From NCBI GenBank assembly GCA_032622095.1, contig CP136061.1, positions 259,938,077 to 260,002,076 on the forward strand: a DNA stretch of 64,000 nt, written 5' to 3'. The DNA is from Siphonodentalium dalli. Its lineage: Eukaryota > Mollusca > Scaphopoda > Gadilida > Siphonodentaliidae. The notes beneath the pieces were generated by a model. It saw nothing but the letters and a program-made list of their open reading frames with translations, did no database searches and was not told the DNA's origin. Of this stretch, positions 1 through 14,614 are shown piece by piece (the stretch's first letter is position 1; every line of letters starts with the position of its first letter). The position numbers were made by a program, and so were the translations under genes.

Positions 1-1788
1 CATTACACTTACTGTATGTTCACCATTAAACTTACTGGATGTTCACAATTAAACTTACTGGATGTTCACCATTACACTTACTGGATGTTTATCATTAAAC
101 TTACTGGATGTTCATCATTACACTTACTGTATGTTCACCATTAAACTTACTGTATGTTCACCATTACACTTACTGTATGTTCACCATTACACTTACTGGA
201 TGTTCACCATTAAACTTTATGGATGTTCATCATTAAACTTACTGTATGTTCACCATTAAACTTACTGGATGTTCACCATTAAACTGACTGGATATTCGTC
301 ATTAAACTTACTGTATGTTCACCATTACACTTGTATGTTCACCATTACACTTACTGGATGTTCATCATTACACTTACTGTATGTTCACCATTCACTTACT
401 GTATGTTCGCCATTAAACTTACTGGATGTTCGCCATTAAACTTACTGTATGTTCACCATTAAACTTACTGAATGTTCACCATTAAACTTACTGGATGTTC
501 ATCATTACACTTACTGGATGTTCACCATTACACTTACTGTATGTTCACCACTACACTTACTGGATGTTCACCACTAAACTTACTGAATGTTCACCATTAA
601 ACTTACTGGATGTTCACCATTACACTTACTGGATGTTCATCATTACACTTACTGGATGTTCTTCATTACACTTACTGGATGTTTATCATTAAACTTACAA
701 GATGTTTACCATTCACTTACTGTATGTTCGCCATTAAACTTACTGGATGTTCACCATTAAACTTACTGGATGTTGTTCACCATTACACTTATTGGATGTT
801 CACCATAAACTTACTGTATGTACATCATTACACCTACTGGATGTTCGTCATTAAACTCACTGGGTATTCTCCATTAAACTTACTGGATGTTCATCATTAC
901 ACTTACTGTATGTTCACCATTAAACTTACTGGATGTTCACAATTAAACTTACTGGATGTTCACCATTACACTTACTGGATGTTTATCATTAAACTTACTG
1001 GATGTTCATCATTACACTTACTGTATGTTCACCATTAAACTTACTGTATGTTCACCATTACACTTACTGTATGTTCACCATTACACTTACTGGATGTTCA
1101 CCATTAAACTTTATGGATGTTCATCATTAAACTTACTGTATGTTCACCATTAAACTTACTGGATGTTCACCATTAAACTGACTGGATATTCATCATTAAA
1201 CTTACTGTATGTTCACCATTACACTTGTATGTTCACCATTACACTTACTGGATGTTCATCATTACACTTACTGTATGTTCACCATTCACTTACTGTATGT
1301 TCGCCATTAAACTTACTGGATGTTCGCCATTAAACTTACTGTATGTTCACCATTAAACTTACTGAATGTTCACCATTAAACTTACTGGATGTTCATCATT
1401 ACACTTACTGGATGTTCACCATTACACTTACTGTATGTTCACCACTACACTTACTGGATGTTCACCACTAAACTTACTGAATGTTCACCATTAAACTTAC
1501 TGGATGTTCACCATTACACTTACTGGATGTTCATCATTACACTTACTGGATGTTCTTCATTACACTTACTGGATGTTTATCATTAAACTTACAAGATGTT
1601 TACCATTCACTTACTGTATGTTCGCCATTAAACTTACTGGATGTTCACCATTAAACTTACTGGATGTTGTTCACCATTACACTTATTGGATGTTCACCAT
1701 AAACTTACTGTATGTACATCATTACACCTACTGGATGTTCGTCATTAAACTCACTGGGTATTCTCCATTAAACTTACTGGATGTTCAT
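1..1788. repeat. 894-bp higher-order repeat inside the 23-bp array (two copies)
   Basis: Positions 1-894 and 895-1788 match almost base for base, including rare indel units such as a shortened TTACACTTGTATG unit and a TGTTGTTCACC insertion. One difference I saw is ATTCGTC (near 297) against ATTCATC (near 1191). The period is not a multiple of 23 because of those indel units. Related but more diverged blocks recur near 2.4-2.7, 3.5-4.1 and 4.7-5.0 kb. Confidence 0.9.
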
Positions 1789-4700
1789 CATTAAACTTAC
1801 TGGATGTTCATCATTAAACTAACTGGATGATCACCATTACACTTACTGTATGTTCGCCATTAAACTTACTGGATGTTCACCATTACACTTACTGTATGTT
1901 CACCATTAAACTTACTGGATGTTCACCATTAAACTTACAGGATGTTCACCATTAAACTTACTGAATGTTCACCATTACACTTACTGTATGTTCACCATTA
2001 CATTTACTGGATGTTCATCATTAAACTAACTGGATGGTCACCATTACACTTACTGTATGTTCGCCATTAAACTTACTGGATGTTCACCATTACACTTACT
2101 GTATGTTCACCATTACACTTACTGGATGATCACCATTAAACTTACTGGATGTTCACAATTAAAGTTACGGGATGTTCACCATTACACTTACTGTATGTTC
2201 ACCATTACACTTACTGGATGTTCACCATTAAACTTATTGGATGTTCATCATTAAACGTACTAGATGTTCAACATTACACTTACTGGATGTTCATCATTAA
2301 ACTTTCTGGATGTTTACCATTCACTTACTGTATGTTCACCATTAAACTTACTGGATGTTCACCATTAAACTTACTGGATGTTCACCATTAAACTTACTGG
2401 ATGTTCACCATTAAACTTACTGGGTGTTTATCATTAAACTTACTGGATGTTCATCATTACACTTACTGTATGTTCACCATTAAACTTACTGGATGTTCAC
2501 AATTAAACTTACTGGATGTTCACCATTACACTTACTGGATGTTTATCATTAAACTTACTGGATGTTCATCATTACACTTACTGTATGTTCACCATTAAAC
2601 TTACTGTATGTTCACCATTACACTTACTGTATGTTCACCATTACACTTACTGGATGTTCACCATTAAACTTATTGGATGTTCACCATTAAACGTACTGGA
2701 TGTTCACCATTAAACTTATTGGATGTTCATCATTAAACGTACTGGATGTTCACCATTAAACTTTCTGGATGTTCATCATTAAACTTACTGTATGTTCACC
2801 ATTAAACTTACTGGATGTTCACCATTAAACTGACTGGATATTCGTCATTAAACTTACTGGATGTTCACCATTAAACTTACTGTATGTCCGCCATTAAACT
2901 TACTGGATGTTCACCATTAAACTTACTGGATGTTCTCCATTAAAATTACTGTATGTTCATCATTAAACTTACTGGATGTTCATCATTAAACATACTGTAT
3001 GTTCACCATTAAACTTACGGTATGTTCACCATTACACTTACTGGATGCTCATCATTAAACTTACTGTATGTTCACCATTAAACTTAATGTATGTTCACCA
3101 TTACACTTACTGTATGTTCGCCATTAAACTTACTGTATGTTCACCATTAAACTTACTGGATGTTCACCATTACACTTACTGTATGTTCATCATTAAACAT
3201 ACTGTATGTTCACCATTAAACTTACTGGATGTTCACCATTAAACTTACTGTATGTTCACCATTAAACTTACTGGATGTTCGTCATTAAACTTACTGTATG
3301 TTCACCATTAAACTTACTGTATGTTCGCCATTAAACTTACTGTATGTTCACCATTAAACTTACTGGATGTTCACCATTATACTTACTGTATGTTCAACAT
3401 TACACTTACTGTATGTTCATCATTAAACTTACTGGATGTTCACCATTAAACTTACTGTATGTTCACCATTAAACTTACTGGATGTTCACCATTAAACTTA
3501 CTGGATGTTCATCATTAAACTTACTGTATGTTCACCATTACACTTGTATGTTCACCATTACACTTACTGGATGTTCATCATTACACTTACTGTATGTTCA
3601 CCATTCACTTACTGTATGTTCGCCATTAAACTTACTGGATGTTCGCCATTAAACTTACTGTATGTTCACCATTAAACTTACTGAATGTTCACCATTAAAC
3701 GTACTGGATGTTCATCATTACACTTACTGGATGTTCACCATTACACTTACTGTATGTTCACCACTACACTTACTGGATGTTCACAATTAAACTTACTGAA
3801 TGTTCACCATTAAACTTACTGGATGTTCAACATTACACTTACTGGATGTTCATCATTACACTTACTGGATGTTCTTCATTACACTTACTGGATGTTTATC
3901 ATTAAACTTACAAGATGTTTACCATTCACTTACTGTATGTTCGCCATTAAACTTACTGGATGTTCACCATTAAACTTACTGGATGTTGTTCACCATTACA
4001 CTTATTGGATGTTCACCATTAAACTTACTGTATGTACATCATTACACTTACTGGATGTTCGTCATTAAACTCACTGGGTATACTCCATTAAACTTACTGG
4101 ATGTTCATCATTAAACTTACTGGATGTTCATTATTAAACTTACTGGATGTTCACCATTAAACTTACTGGATGATCATCATTAAACTTACTGGATGTTCAT
4201 CATTACATTTAATGGATGTTCATCATTAAACTTACTGGATGATCACCATTAAACTTACTGTATGTTCGCCATTAAACTTACTGGATGTTCACCATTACAC
4301 TTACTGTATGTTCACCATTAAACTTACTGGATGTTCACCATTAAACTTACTGGATGTTCACCATTAAACTTACTGAATGTTCACCATTACACTTACTGTA
4401 TGTTCACCATTACACTTACTGGATGTTCAACATTAAACTTACTGGATGTTCACCATTAAACTTACGGGATGTTCACCATTACACTTACTGTATGTTCACC
4501 ATTATACTTACTGGATGTTCACCATTAAACTTATTGGATGTTCACCATTAAACGTACTGGATGTTCAACATTACACTTACTGGATGTTCATCATTAAACT
4601 TACTGGATGTTTACCATTCACTTACTGTATGTTCACCATTAAACTTACTGGATGTTCACCATTAAACTTACTGGATGTTCACCATTAAACTTACTGTGTG

Positions 4701-7379
4701 TTTATCATTAAACTTACTGGATGTTCATCATTACACTTACTGTATGTTCACCATTAAACTTACTGGATGTTCACAATTAAACTTACTGGATGTTCACCAT
4801 TAAACTTACTGGATGTTCACAATTAAACTTACTGGATGTTCACCATTACACTTACTGGATGTTTATCATCAAACTTACTGGATGTTCATCATTACACTTA
4901 CTGTATGTTCACCATTAAACTTACTGTATGTTCACCATTACACTTACTGTATGTTCACCATTACACTTACTGGATGTTCACCATTAAACTTATTGGATGT
5001 TCACCATTAAACGTACTGGATGTTCACCATTAAACTTATTGGATGTTCATCATTAAACGTACTGGATGTTCACCATTAAACTTTCTGGATGTTCATCATT
5101 AAACTTACTGGATGTTTACCACTCACTTACTGTATGTTCACCATTACACTTACTGGATGTTCACCATTAAACTGACTGGATATTCGTAATTAAACTTACT
5201 GGATGTTCACCATTAAACTTACTGTATGTCCGCCATTAAACTTATTAGATGTTCGCCATTAAACTTACTGGATGTTCACCATTACACTGACTGGATGTTC
5301 GTCATTAAACTTACTGGATGTTCACCATTAAACTTATTGTATGTCCGCCATTAAACTTATTAGATGTTCACCATTAAACATACTGGATGTTCATCATTAA
5401 ACTTACTGGGTGTTCACCATTACACTTACTGTATGTTCGCCATTAAACTTACTGGATTTTCACCATTAAACTTATTGGATGTTCACCATTAAACTTACTG
5501 GATGTTCATCATTACACTTACTGGATGTTCATCATTACACTTACAAGATGTTTACCATTCACTTACTGTATGTTCGCCATTAAACTTACTGGATGTTCAC
5601 CATTAAACTTACTGGATGTTCACCATTACACTTACTGTATGTTCATCATTACACTTACTGGATGTTCACCATTACACTTACTGTATGCTCATCATTACAC
5701 TTACTGGATGCTTATCATTAAACTTACTGTATGTTCACCATTACACTTACTGTATGTTCAGCATTACACTTATTGTATGTTCACCATTACACTTACTGTA
5801 TGTTCGCCATTAAACTTACTGGATGTTCAGCATTAAACTTACTGAATGTTCACCATTAAACATACTGGATGTTCACCATTACACTTACTGGATGTTCACC
5901 ATTACACCTATGGGATGTTCACCATTAAACTTTCTGGATGTTCTTCGTTACACTTACTGGATGTTTATCATTAAACTTACAAGATGTTCACCATTAAACT
6001 TACTGGATGTTCTTCATTACACTTACTGGATGTTCACCATTAAACTTACTGGATGTTCACTATTAAACTTACTGGATGTTCACCATTAAACTTACTGGAT
6101 GTTCGTCATTAAACTTACTGGATGTTCACCATTAAACTTACTGTATGTTCGTCATTAAACTTACTGGATGTTCACCATTACACTTACTGTATGTTCGCCT
6201 TTAAACTTACTGGATGTTCATCATTAAACTTACTGGATGTTCACCATTAAACTTACTGTATGTTCGCCATTACACTTTCTGGATGTTCATCATTACACTT
6301 TCTGGATGTTTATCATTAAACTTACTGTATGTTCACAATTAAACTTACTGTATGTTCGCCATTAAACTTTCTGGATGTTCATCATTACACTTACTGGATG
6401 TTTATCATTAAACTTACTGTATGTTCACTATTAAACTTACTGTATGTTCGCCATTAAACTTTCTGGATGTTCGTCATCAAACTTACTGGATGTTTATCAT
6501 TAAACTTACTGTATGTTCACTATTAAACTTACTGTATGTTCACTATTAAACTTTCTGGATGTTCATCATTACACTTACTGGATGTTTATCATTAAACTTA
6601 CTGTATGTTCATCATTAAACTTACTGTATGTTCGCCATTAAACTTTCTGGATGTTCATCATTACACTTACTGGATGTTTATCATTAAACTTACTGGATGT
6701 TCATCATTAAACTTACTGGATGTTCATCATTAAACTTACTAGATGTTCATCATTAAACTTACTGGGTGTTCATCATTAAACTTACTGGATATTCACCATT
6801 AAACTTACTGGATGTTCACATTTAAACTTACTGTGGGTTCAGCATTAAACTTACTGGATGATCACCATTAAACTTACTGTGGGTTCATCATTAAACTTAC
6901 TGGATGTTCACCATTAAACTTACTGGATATTCACCATTATACTTACTGTGGGTTCATCATTAAACTTACTGGATATTTACCATTAAACTTACTGGATGTT
7001 CACCATTAACTTACTGTGGGTTCATCATTAAACTTACTGGATATTCACCATTAAACTTACTGTGGGTTCACCATTAAACTTACTGTGGGTTCATCATTAA
7101 ACTTACTGGATATTCACCATTAAACTTACTGTGGGTTCATCATTAAACTTACTGGATGTTCATAATTAAACTTACTGGATGTTCACAATTAAACTTACTG
7201 TGGGTTCATCATTAAACTTACTGGATATTCACCATTAAACTTACTGTGGGTTCATCATTAAACTTACTGGATGTTCATAATTAAACTTACTGGGTGTTCA
7301 CCATTAAACTTACTGTGGGTTCATCATTAAACTTACAGGATATTCACCATTAAACTTACTGTGGTTTCACCATTAAACT

Positions 7380-9300
7380 TACTGGATGTTCATCATTAAA
7401 CTTACTGGATGTTCACCATTAAACTTACTGGATGTTCATCATTAAACTTACTGGATATTCACCGTTAAACTTACTGTGGTTTCACCATTAAACTTACTGT
7501 GGGTTCATCATTAAACTTACTGGATATCCACCATTAAACTTACTGTGGGTTCATCATTAAACTTACTGTGGGTTCATCATTAAACTTACTGTGGGTTCAT
7601 CATTAAACTTACTGGATGTTCATCAATAAACTTACTGTATGTTCTCCATTAAACTTACTGGATGTTCACCATTAAACTTACTGTATGTTCGCCATTACAC
7701 TTACTGTATGTTCTCCATTAAACTTACTGGATGTTCACCATTAAACTTACTGTATGTTCGCCATTACACTTACTGTATGTTCACCATTAAACTTACTGTA
7801 TGTTCATCATTAAACTTATTAGATGTTCATCATTACACTTACTGGATGTTCACCATTAAACTTACTGGATGTTCACCATTAAACTTACTGTGGGTTCACC
7901 ATTAAACTTACTGTATGTTCACCATTAGACTTACTGGATGTTCACCATTAAACTTATTGGATGTTCACCATTAAACGTACTGGATGTTCACCATTACACT
8001 TACTGGATGTTCGCCATTAAACTTACTGTGGGTTCATCATTACACTTACTGTGGGTTCATCATTAAACTTACTGGATATTCACCATTAAACTTACTGGAT
8101 GTTCACCATTAAACTTACTGGATGTTCACCATTAAACTTACTGGATGTTCACCATTAAACTTACTGTGGGTTCACCATTAAACTTACTGTGGGTTCATCA
8201 TTAAACTTACTGGATATTCACCATTAAACTTACTGGATGTTCACCATTAAACTTACTGTGGGTTCATCATTACACCTACTGTGGGTTCATCATTAAACTT
8301 ACTGGATATTCACCATTAAACTTACTGGATGTTCACCATTAAACTTACTGGATGTTCACCATTAAACTTACTGTGGGTTCACCATTAAACTTACTGTGGG
8401 TTCATCATTAAACTTACTGGATATTCACCATTAAACTTACTGGATGTTCACCATTAAACTTACTGTGGGCTCACCATTAAACTTACTGTGGGTTCATCAT
8501 TAAACTTACTGGATATTCACCATTAATCTTACTGGATATTCACCATTAAACTTACTGTGGGTTCATCATTAAACTTACTGGATGTTCACCATTAAACTTA
8601 CTGTGGGTTCATCATTAAACTTACTGGATATTCACCATTAAACTTACTGTGGGTTCATCATTAAACTTACTGGATATTCACCATTAAACTTACTGTGGTT
8701 TCACCATTAAACTTACTGTGGGTTCATCATTAAACTTACTGGATATTCATCATTAAACTTACTGGATGTTCACCATTAAACTTACTGGATGTTCATCATT
8801 AAACTTACTGGATATTTACCATTAAACTTACTGTGGTTTCACCATTAAACTTACTGTGGGTTCATCATTAAACTTACTGGATATTCACCATTAAACTTAC
8901 TGTGGGTTCATCATTAAACTTACTGTGGGTTCATCATTAAACTTACTGGATGTTCATCATTAAACTTACTGTATGTTCTCCATTAAACTTACTGGATGTT
9001 CACCATTAAACTTACTGTATGTTCGCCATTACACTTACTGTATGTTCTCCATTAAACTTACTGGATGTTCACCATTAAACTTACTGTATGTTCGCCATTA
9101 CACTTACTGTATGTTCACCATTAAACTTACTGTATGTTCATCATTAAACTTATTAGATGTTCATCATTACACTTACTGGATGTTCACCATTAAACTTACT
9201 GGATGTTCACCATTAAACTTACTGTGGGTTCACCATTAAACTTACTTTATGTTCACCATTAGACTTACTGGATGTTCACCATTAAACTTATTGGATGTTC
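7380..9300. repeat. 1334-bp higher-order repeat inside the 23-bp array
   Basis: A 267-base stretch starting at 7639 recurs identically at 8973, an offset of 1334 bp, which is exactly 58 units of 23 bp. Flanking units on both sides also correspond with few changes. This is a second, independent higher-order period, in the GTGGGTTCAT-rich half of the array. Confidence 0.85.
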
Positions 9301-11177
9301 ACCATTAAACGTACTGGATGCTCATCATTAAACTTACTGGATATTCACCATTAAACTTACTGGATGTTCACCATTAAACTTACTGTGGGTTCATCATTAC
9401 ACTTACTGTGGGTTCATCATTAAACTTACTGGATATTCATCATTAAACTTACTGGATATTCACCATTAAACTTACTGGATGTTCACCATTAAACTTACTG
9501 GATGTTCACCATTAAACTTACTGGATGTTCACCATTAAACTTACTGTGGGTTCACCATTAAACTTACTGTGGGTTCATCATTAAACTTACTGGATATTCA
9601 CCATTAAACTTACTGGATGTTCACCATTAAACTTACTGTGGGTTCATCATTACACTTACTGTGGGTTCATCATTAAACTTACTGGATATTCACCATTAAA
9701 CTTACTGGATGTTCACCATTAAAATTACTGGATGTTCACCATTAAACTTACTGTGGGTTCACCATTAAACTTACTGTGGGTTCATCATTAAACTTACTGG
9801 ATATTCACCATTAAACTTACTGGATGTTCACCATTAAACTTACTGTGGGTTCATCATTAAACTTACTGGATATTCACCATTAAACTTACTGGATGTTCAT
9901 CATTAAACTTACTGTATATTCACCATTAAACTTACTGGATGTTCATTATTAAACTTACTGGATATTCACCATTAAACTTTCTCGATGTTCATCATTAAAC
10001 TTACTGGATGTTCACCATTAAACTTACTGGATGTTCATAATTAAACTTAATGGATGTAAATGCACACGATTTAAAGATAGATTATCTCTTTATATAACAA
10101 ATTTTATAGTTTCATGGGTATATAAAATAATAAATATGAATTGTACACCCCTATTCGGAAACGCTTCTATCAATTAATATTGATTATATTTCGAATTATT
10201 TCTGATATAATGCGATGATTAAAAGGGACATTTAATTGTTCTATTTTTAGATCACACCGTTCAGGCGATATCGGACAACGATATAGATTAATATGATCTT
10301 GTATACGAAAACGTAATTTGCGCCCGTTTGTTAATGTTCATTGGATTATCGGATGAATTTTGATCTTTAGAAGGATTTGATGATAAACCGTAACGGGACA
10401 CAATACAATCATATATATGTAAATAATCACATATAACGTAAATATTTGGCAGATGTGTCGTTTATCTTGACCGTGTTATACGTGACTCAGCTGTCTGGCC
10501 ACCGACGCAGTCCTCAGTGTCTGGAGTTTTGCGCGCCGATGTAGGTTGTGACGTCATGATGCACGTCTTGACTCTTGATGTCATGACGCCTTTTACTGGT
10601 TTTCCAAAAAGTTATCTTAAAAGGACTCTGCGATCTTTCAATCGGAACTTATAGTTTCACTTTGTCGGCCTTGAACTTTGAGCATAATTCATCAGTCTTT
10701 TAGGCGAAAATACCGTTAGAAAATGGAAGATAATATCTAAACGGTCAGTAAGTCCCGTATATTCCTCTTTCGGGGCAAATATTTTTAATAATTTTATAAA
10801 ATATGTAAATAAAACTTTTTCATGCAATTTCACTTTTTTGTTAAACAGAGCTTTGGTTTAATTTACATTCAATTTTTTAAATATCTTTGGCTTTATGAGC
10901 ATGTTGTTCCTACATATGATGAAGTATAGCTCACATTTTCCGGAATAAAGTTTTTTTATTTTTGCCCTGGAACATTTTGCCCAATTACACAATTCGAGGT
11001 GGTATTAATCAATACAAAATGGCGGCCGTCGCCAACAATAATTTTGGACTCGGCTGACCCTTGAGTTATGAATAAATTATCTATTTTAGGTAAGTTCAAT
11101 CTATTTTAAGATTGGGCTGAAAAAGTCGATTAGTATATCTCATATCCGCATATGTATACCCTAGGTCGCTTCGCTTC

Positions 11178-11198
11178 CGCGGCTTCGCCGCGGGATAG
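11178..11198. repeat. GC-rich perfect hairpin
   Basis: CCGCGGC and GCCGCGG form a 7-bp all-GC stem around a TTC loop inside AT-rich sequence. It is flanked by a second CTTCG-type stretch (TCGCTTCGCTTCC). A structural role is possible but nothing else supports one. Confidence 0.6.
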
Positions 11199-12290
11199 TG
11201 GGCGCTATTACAGTGCTGCCACTACTACGAACCGAACATCAAATATCTCATATTGATTGTTTTTATTGTTATATTCTATAGTTAGACGCGATAATGAGTA
11301 ACAACGTTTATTTGTGACAAAATTACACATGAAATTTCTGTACTTGGTTAGCAGTAACAACTATCAGCTGACTATTGGCTGTTAGCTAAACAATCACCCA
11401 TGTTTATATCAGAACATATTGGAAATATTAATCGATAGAAGCATTTCCGGACAGGGGTCTTCGATTCATATCTAATATGTTTTACCCCTGAAATTATATA
11501 AAACGCCTTTACAAAGAGATAGATCATAGTGGTGTGAGGGTTTATTTTATTGCTATTTTATCTATTTATATACAATATAATGCAGCCTAACTGTGTACTA
11601 ATGTAAAGGAAACGAGTAACGCTCTTTATTGATTTTAGTTAACTGACATACTGTAAATACAGTTTAAAGACATATAAAGGACTTACTTCAGCAAATAAAA
11701 CTGATAAGTTAGTAACCAAACACTATATACATTGGAAGAATATAGCAATCAACTAAAATATTCCAATATTCCAACCATGCACATCGATATGATCGATTGT
11801 ACCATTTCATATAACAGAACGTAATACGTAACTACCGACGAATGTAAATATTTACCTCTTTATTCGGGACGCATTGGGCATAAACATTACGATAGTGATT
11901 CCGCTAAATAGAGTCACTGTATGTAAATAGTTTATTACAGTGACGCTCTTTTCTGCCTATTTTTGATATCAGATTTATGAAAATAACTTATTTTGGGCAC
12001 GATTCGTTGTTCGAACCACCTCCGTGGAGTGTTTCACATCACTTTAAGGGAACATCAATATTACACGTATCAGAAGTTATTCGATCGTTTTACTTTTATA
12101 TTGTATTTATCGTGGTTTTTCTGCGAAATGTCTTCAAACTTTCACATCACTTTATCGAGATAGCTTGATATGAGCCAAACTGATAAGAACATTCTACTAT
12201 ATTTAGCTTATTTAGTAAATTCAAAATATAGAATTTTCATAAGATAATGAAAGGCATTAGAAATTCCACACACGTGACTGGTTCCCAGTT

Positions 12291-12785
12291 AAAGTGATGT
12301 GAAACACTCATGTAAGTTGATTCAAAAGAAATGGAGAATAATCTTAAATTGATGTGAAACACTCATGTAAGTTGATTCAAAAGAAATGGAGAATAATCTT
12401 AAAGTGATGTGAAACACTCATGTAAGTTGATTCAAAAGAAATGGAGAATAATCTTAAAGTGATGTGAAACACTCATGTAAGTTGATTCAAAAGAAATGGA
12501 GAATAATCTTAAAGTGATGTGAAACACTCATGTAAGTTGATTCAAAAGAAATGGAGAATAATCTTAAAGTGATGTGAAACACTCATGTAAGTTGATTCAA
12601 AAGAAATGGAGAATAATCTTAAAGTGATGTGAAACACTCATGTAAGTTGATTAAAAAGAAATGGAGAATAATCTTAAAGTGATGTGAAACACTCATGTAA
12701 GTTGATTCAAAAGAAATGGAGAATAATCTTAAAGTGATGTGAAACACTCATGTAAGTTGATTCAAAAGAAATGGAGAATAATCTT
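12291..12785. repeat. 55-bp minisatellite, nine units
   Basis: Nine units begin at 12291, 12346, 12401, 12456, 12511, 12566, 12621, 12676 and 12731. Each starts AAAGTGATGTGAAACACTC and ends GAGAATAATCTT. I saw only two base changes between units (AAATTG in unit 2, TTAAAAAG in unit 7), so the expansion is recent. The core motif GTGATGTGAAACACTC also occurs in reverse at 12028-12052 (GGAGTGTTTCACATCAC). The matching part of the copy at 40.7 kb has a single degenerate unit. Confidence 0.95.
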
Positions 12786-13010
12786 GCTCAAAGTAGTTAT
12801 TTTTCCCAATATTATATCCAAATTGAGAACACACACTGTCATTTTTATATATTCATTAAATGCAGTGACTATCGATGGCGTAATTGTTTTCGTTAGTTTC
12901 TCGTCGGTAGTTGTGTCGCGAATCGAGAAGTAAATATTTACAATTAAGCGTAGTTTTGCTTGCGAAATTCTGCAATGTTGTACAATGCTACATTCCTCCA
13001 GTTGAAATAG

Positions 13011-13777
13011 CGCCTGGATACTAACTTATCAATTTCACGCACCGAACAGGTCCATAATATGTCTTTAAGTTCCATTTCAACATAAAGCAATTTCACAAAC
13101 AGTTTGAGTACGATTCACTTGGCAAGCCATTTGTATTCCCGTTCACACGTACAGTAAAGTTCGTGTAGTCTTGCTTAGTCTTGAATATAGTCGTTTATAA
13201 TGTCCGAGAACAACCGTTACAAGCTAAGAACATTATTAACGATCCGTTTAGGTTCAATACCAAAATGCGTCTCGTACCAAAGCTTTTGGTATCGAAGTCA
13301 TACAATGGTATTATAGATGTCTGAGTGCCAAAGCTTTTGGTATTATCTCTGTACCAAATTGATGACCCAAGCTGATTGGGTGTGGCGATCACGTGTGTCG
13401 GGTGTCACGTGTGTCGGGGTCGGGTGCAAATGGTCAAATTGAAGTGAACACAATGGCCGGCATCGACTCGCGTCATCTATTATTATTATATATTCATTTA
13501 AGAAACGCATTCTACAGCAATTGGTTTCAATGCGCAATTACATGCACAAATATACACAAACAAGATAACATCGCGCATATTTACACATAAAAAAGCAATA
13601 CAAGCTTCACCGATATATATGGCAGATAACTCGGAAAGATGACTGAAATTGGACCTACAATTAACAATAAAATATCCAGTATATTAAAAGACCTGATTAA
13701 AATATTTAGTTAAATATTAATTTCCAACTATAACGGATAATCCTAAAAAAAAAGAGTTAAAATAACAGATGGTGCAC
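13011..13777. other. No gene seen; two short palindromes
   Basis: AT-rich non-coding sequence. A near-palindrome ACCAAAGCTTTTGGTA occurs near 13278, and a close copy GCCAAAGCTTTTGGTA near 13327, about 50 bp apart. CACGTGTGTCGGG is repeated around 13390-13420. Short overlapping ORFs on both strands show no family features. Confidence 0.5.
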
Positions 13778-14165
13778 TTATAACGAATAACACATTCTGA
13801 ACAGGTGAGTTTTAAGAGCTGTTTTAAAAGATGATACTGAGTCAATCTTCCTCATATCAACAGGTAGGCTGTTCCAAATAGAAACTGAGACATTTTGGAA
13901 TGAGCACTTTCCATAGTTCACATTTAGTTTATCTGGTATATGATACAACTGAACTCCACTTCGGCCATTTCGAGTAACTGAGCTGTGTTTGGTAAACATT
14001 TCAGAAATGTAAGATGGTGTATCTCCGTGAAGAGACTTAGGGCACATCTGTATTTGACACGGTACTCAAACTTCAACATGCGTAGTTCTTTCATGACATG
14101 TGTTAGTCTGCTGTATCTTGGTACATTAGAAACGAGACGAGCGCAACTTTTCAATATCTATCGTT
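13778..14165 (-). pseudogene. Non-LTR retrotransposon, C-terminal ORF2 fragment
   Basis: The minus strand encodes the segment after the reverse transcriptase of a LINE. It begins near CARLVSNVPRYSRLTHVMKEL, the usual 'ARLV...R.SHITPVLKELHWLP' stretch. After a frameshift near 14040 it continues with a YHIPDKLNVNYGKCSF then VSIWNSLPVDMRK stretch, which corresponds to the conserved 'P..N...G.RSFS..A...WN.LP..IR' motif that closes LINE ORF2. The frame ends at a stop at 13778. The catalytic domain is absent, so this is a dead 5'-truncated copy. The clade cannot be decided from this piece. Confidence 0.75.
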
Positions 14166-14614
14166 GTTCAGTACCTTATAGTAACGGAGAAACACGTCAT
14201 AACACCCGCTTGCATCTTTTGTTTGAAGCCGAATTCGGCCTCGACTTACAGGTACACTTTTGAAGTTTTAATGTGGCATAAAATGATACAATTTTGTTGC
14301 TAAGCCATGCAAATCGAAGTCGTCAAAATTAAAATGATAAATAGTTTTTATTTAGGCCAAATTTGGCGAAATTGTATCAAATAGTGAACCAGAGAAGTTA
14401 TTAAACAACAAAAACCAGTCGATCTTGATATTTTCGAGTTGTTAATTCGACTGTCACTGTTCACAACATTCTACGCCAATGCTGTTACACTTGCTGACTT
14501 GGTACTGACACGAGAATAATTCCCCAAAACTTTGATGTCAACCACTAGTGATTAGTACAGGACTATATCAACAACAATGTAGAAAGTGAGAAAGTTTAGT
14601 CGGAATCTTAGTTT
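14166..14614. other. No feature seen
   Basis: AT-rich sequence between the LINE fragment and the palindromic MITE. I see no coding frame, splice pattern or repeat that I can support. Confidence 0.4.

Larger units (their letters stand above)
1..10057. repeat. Giant 23-bp minisatellite array (about 437 units)
   Basis: The whole stretch is a head-to-tail array of a 23-bp unit, written as CATTAMACTTACTG followed by KATGTTCAY. Units vary mainly at three places: TTAAAC versus TTACAC, GGATG versus GTATG, and TTCACC versus TTCATC or TTCGCC. From about 6.83 kb a GTGGGTTCAT and GGATATTCAC subtype takes over. The array starts outside the window and ends sharply at 10057, where unique-looking sequence begins. 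Because 23 is not a multiple of 3, the three forward frames are used in turn with a 23-residue protein period. The many small ORFs here open only where TTAAAC has become TTACAC, which removes a TAA. They are not genes. Confidence 0.97.
10058..13010. repeat. Dispersed repeat element bordering the 23-bp array
   Basis: No gene is visible. Parts of this region recur elsewhere in the window: 10058-10230 matches 36765-36961; 11240-11560 matches 39556-39905; 12730-13000 matches 40690-41010; 11620-12060 matches 43230-42460 in reverse. The copy at 36.7 kb is also preceded by a few units of the same 23-bp minisatellite, so the array belongs to the element. The element holds a 55-bp minisatellite at its far side. 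I saw no transposase or reverse transcriptase, so it is probably non-autonomous. Confidence 0.7.

Noticed and set aside
62-9239. Repeat proteins of 65-142 residues (MFTITLTGC... type)
   Set aside because: They open only where TTAAAC changed to TTACAC, occur in all forward frames, and have no start, stop or codon pattern of genes.
1-10057. CRISPR array
   Set aside because: Units are contiguous 23-bp repeats without unique spacers, and the context is eukaryotic.
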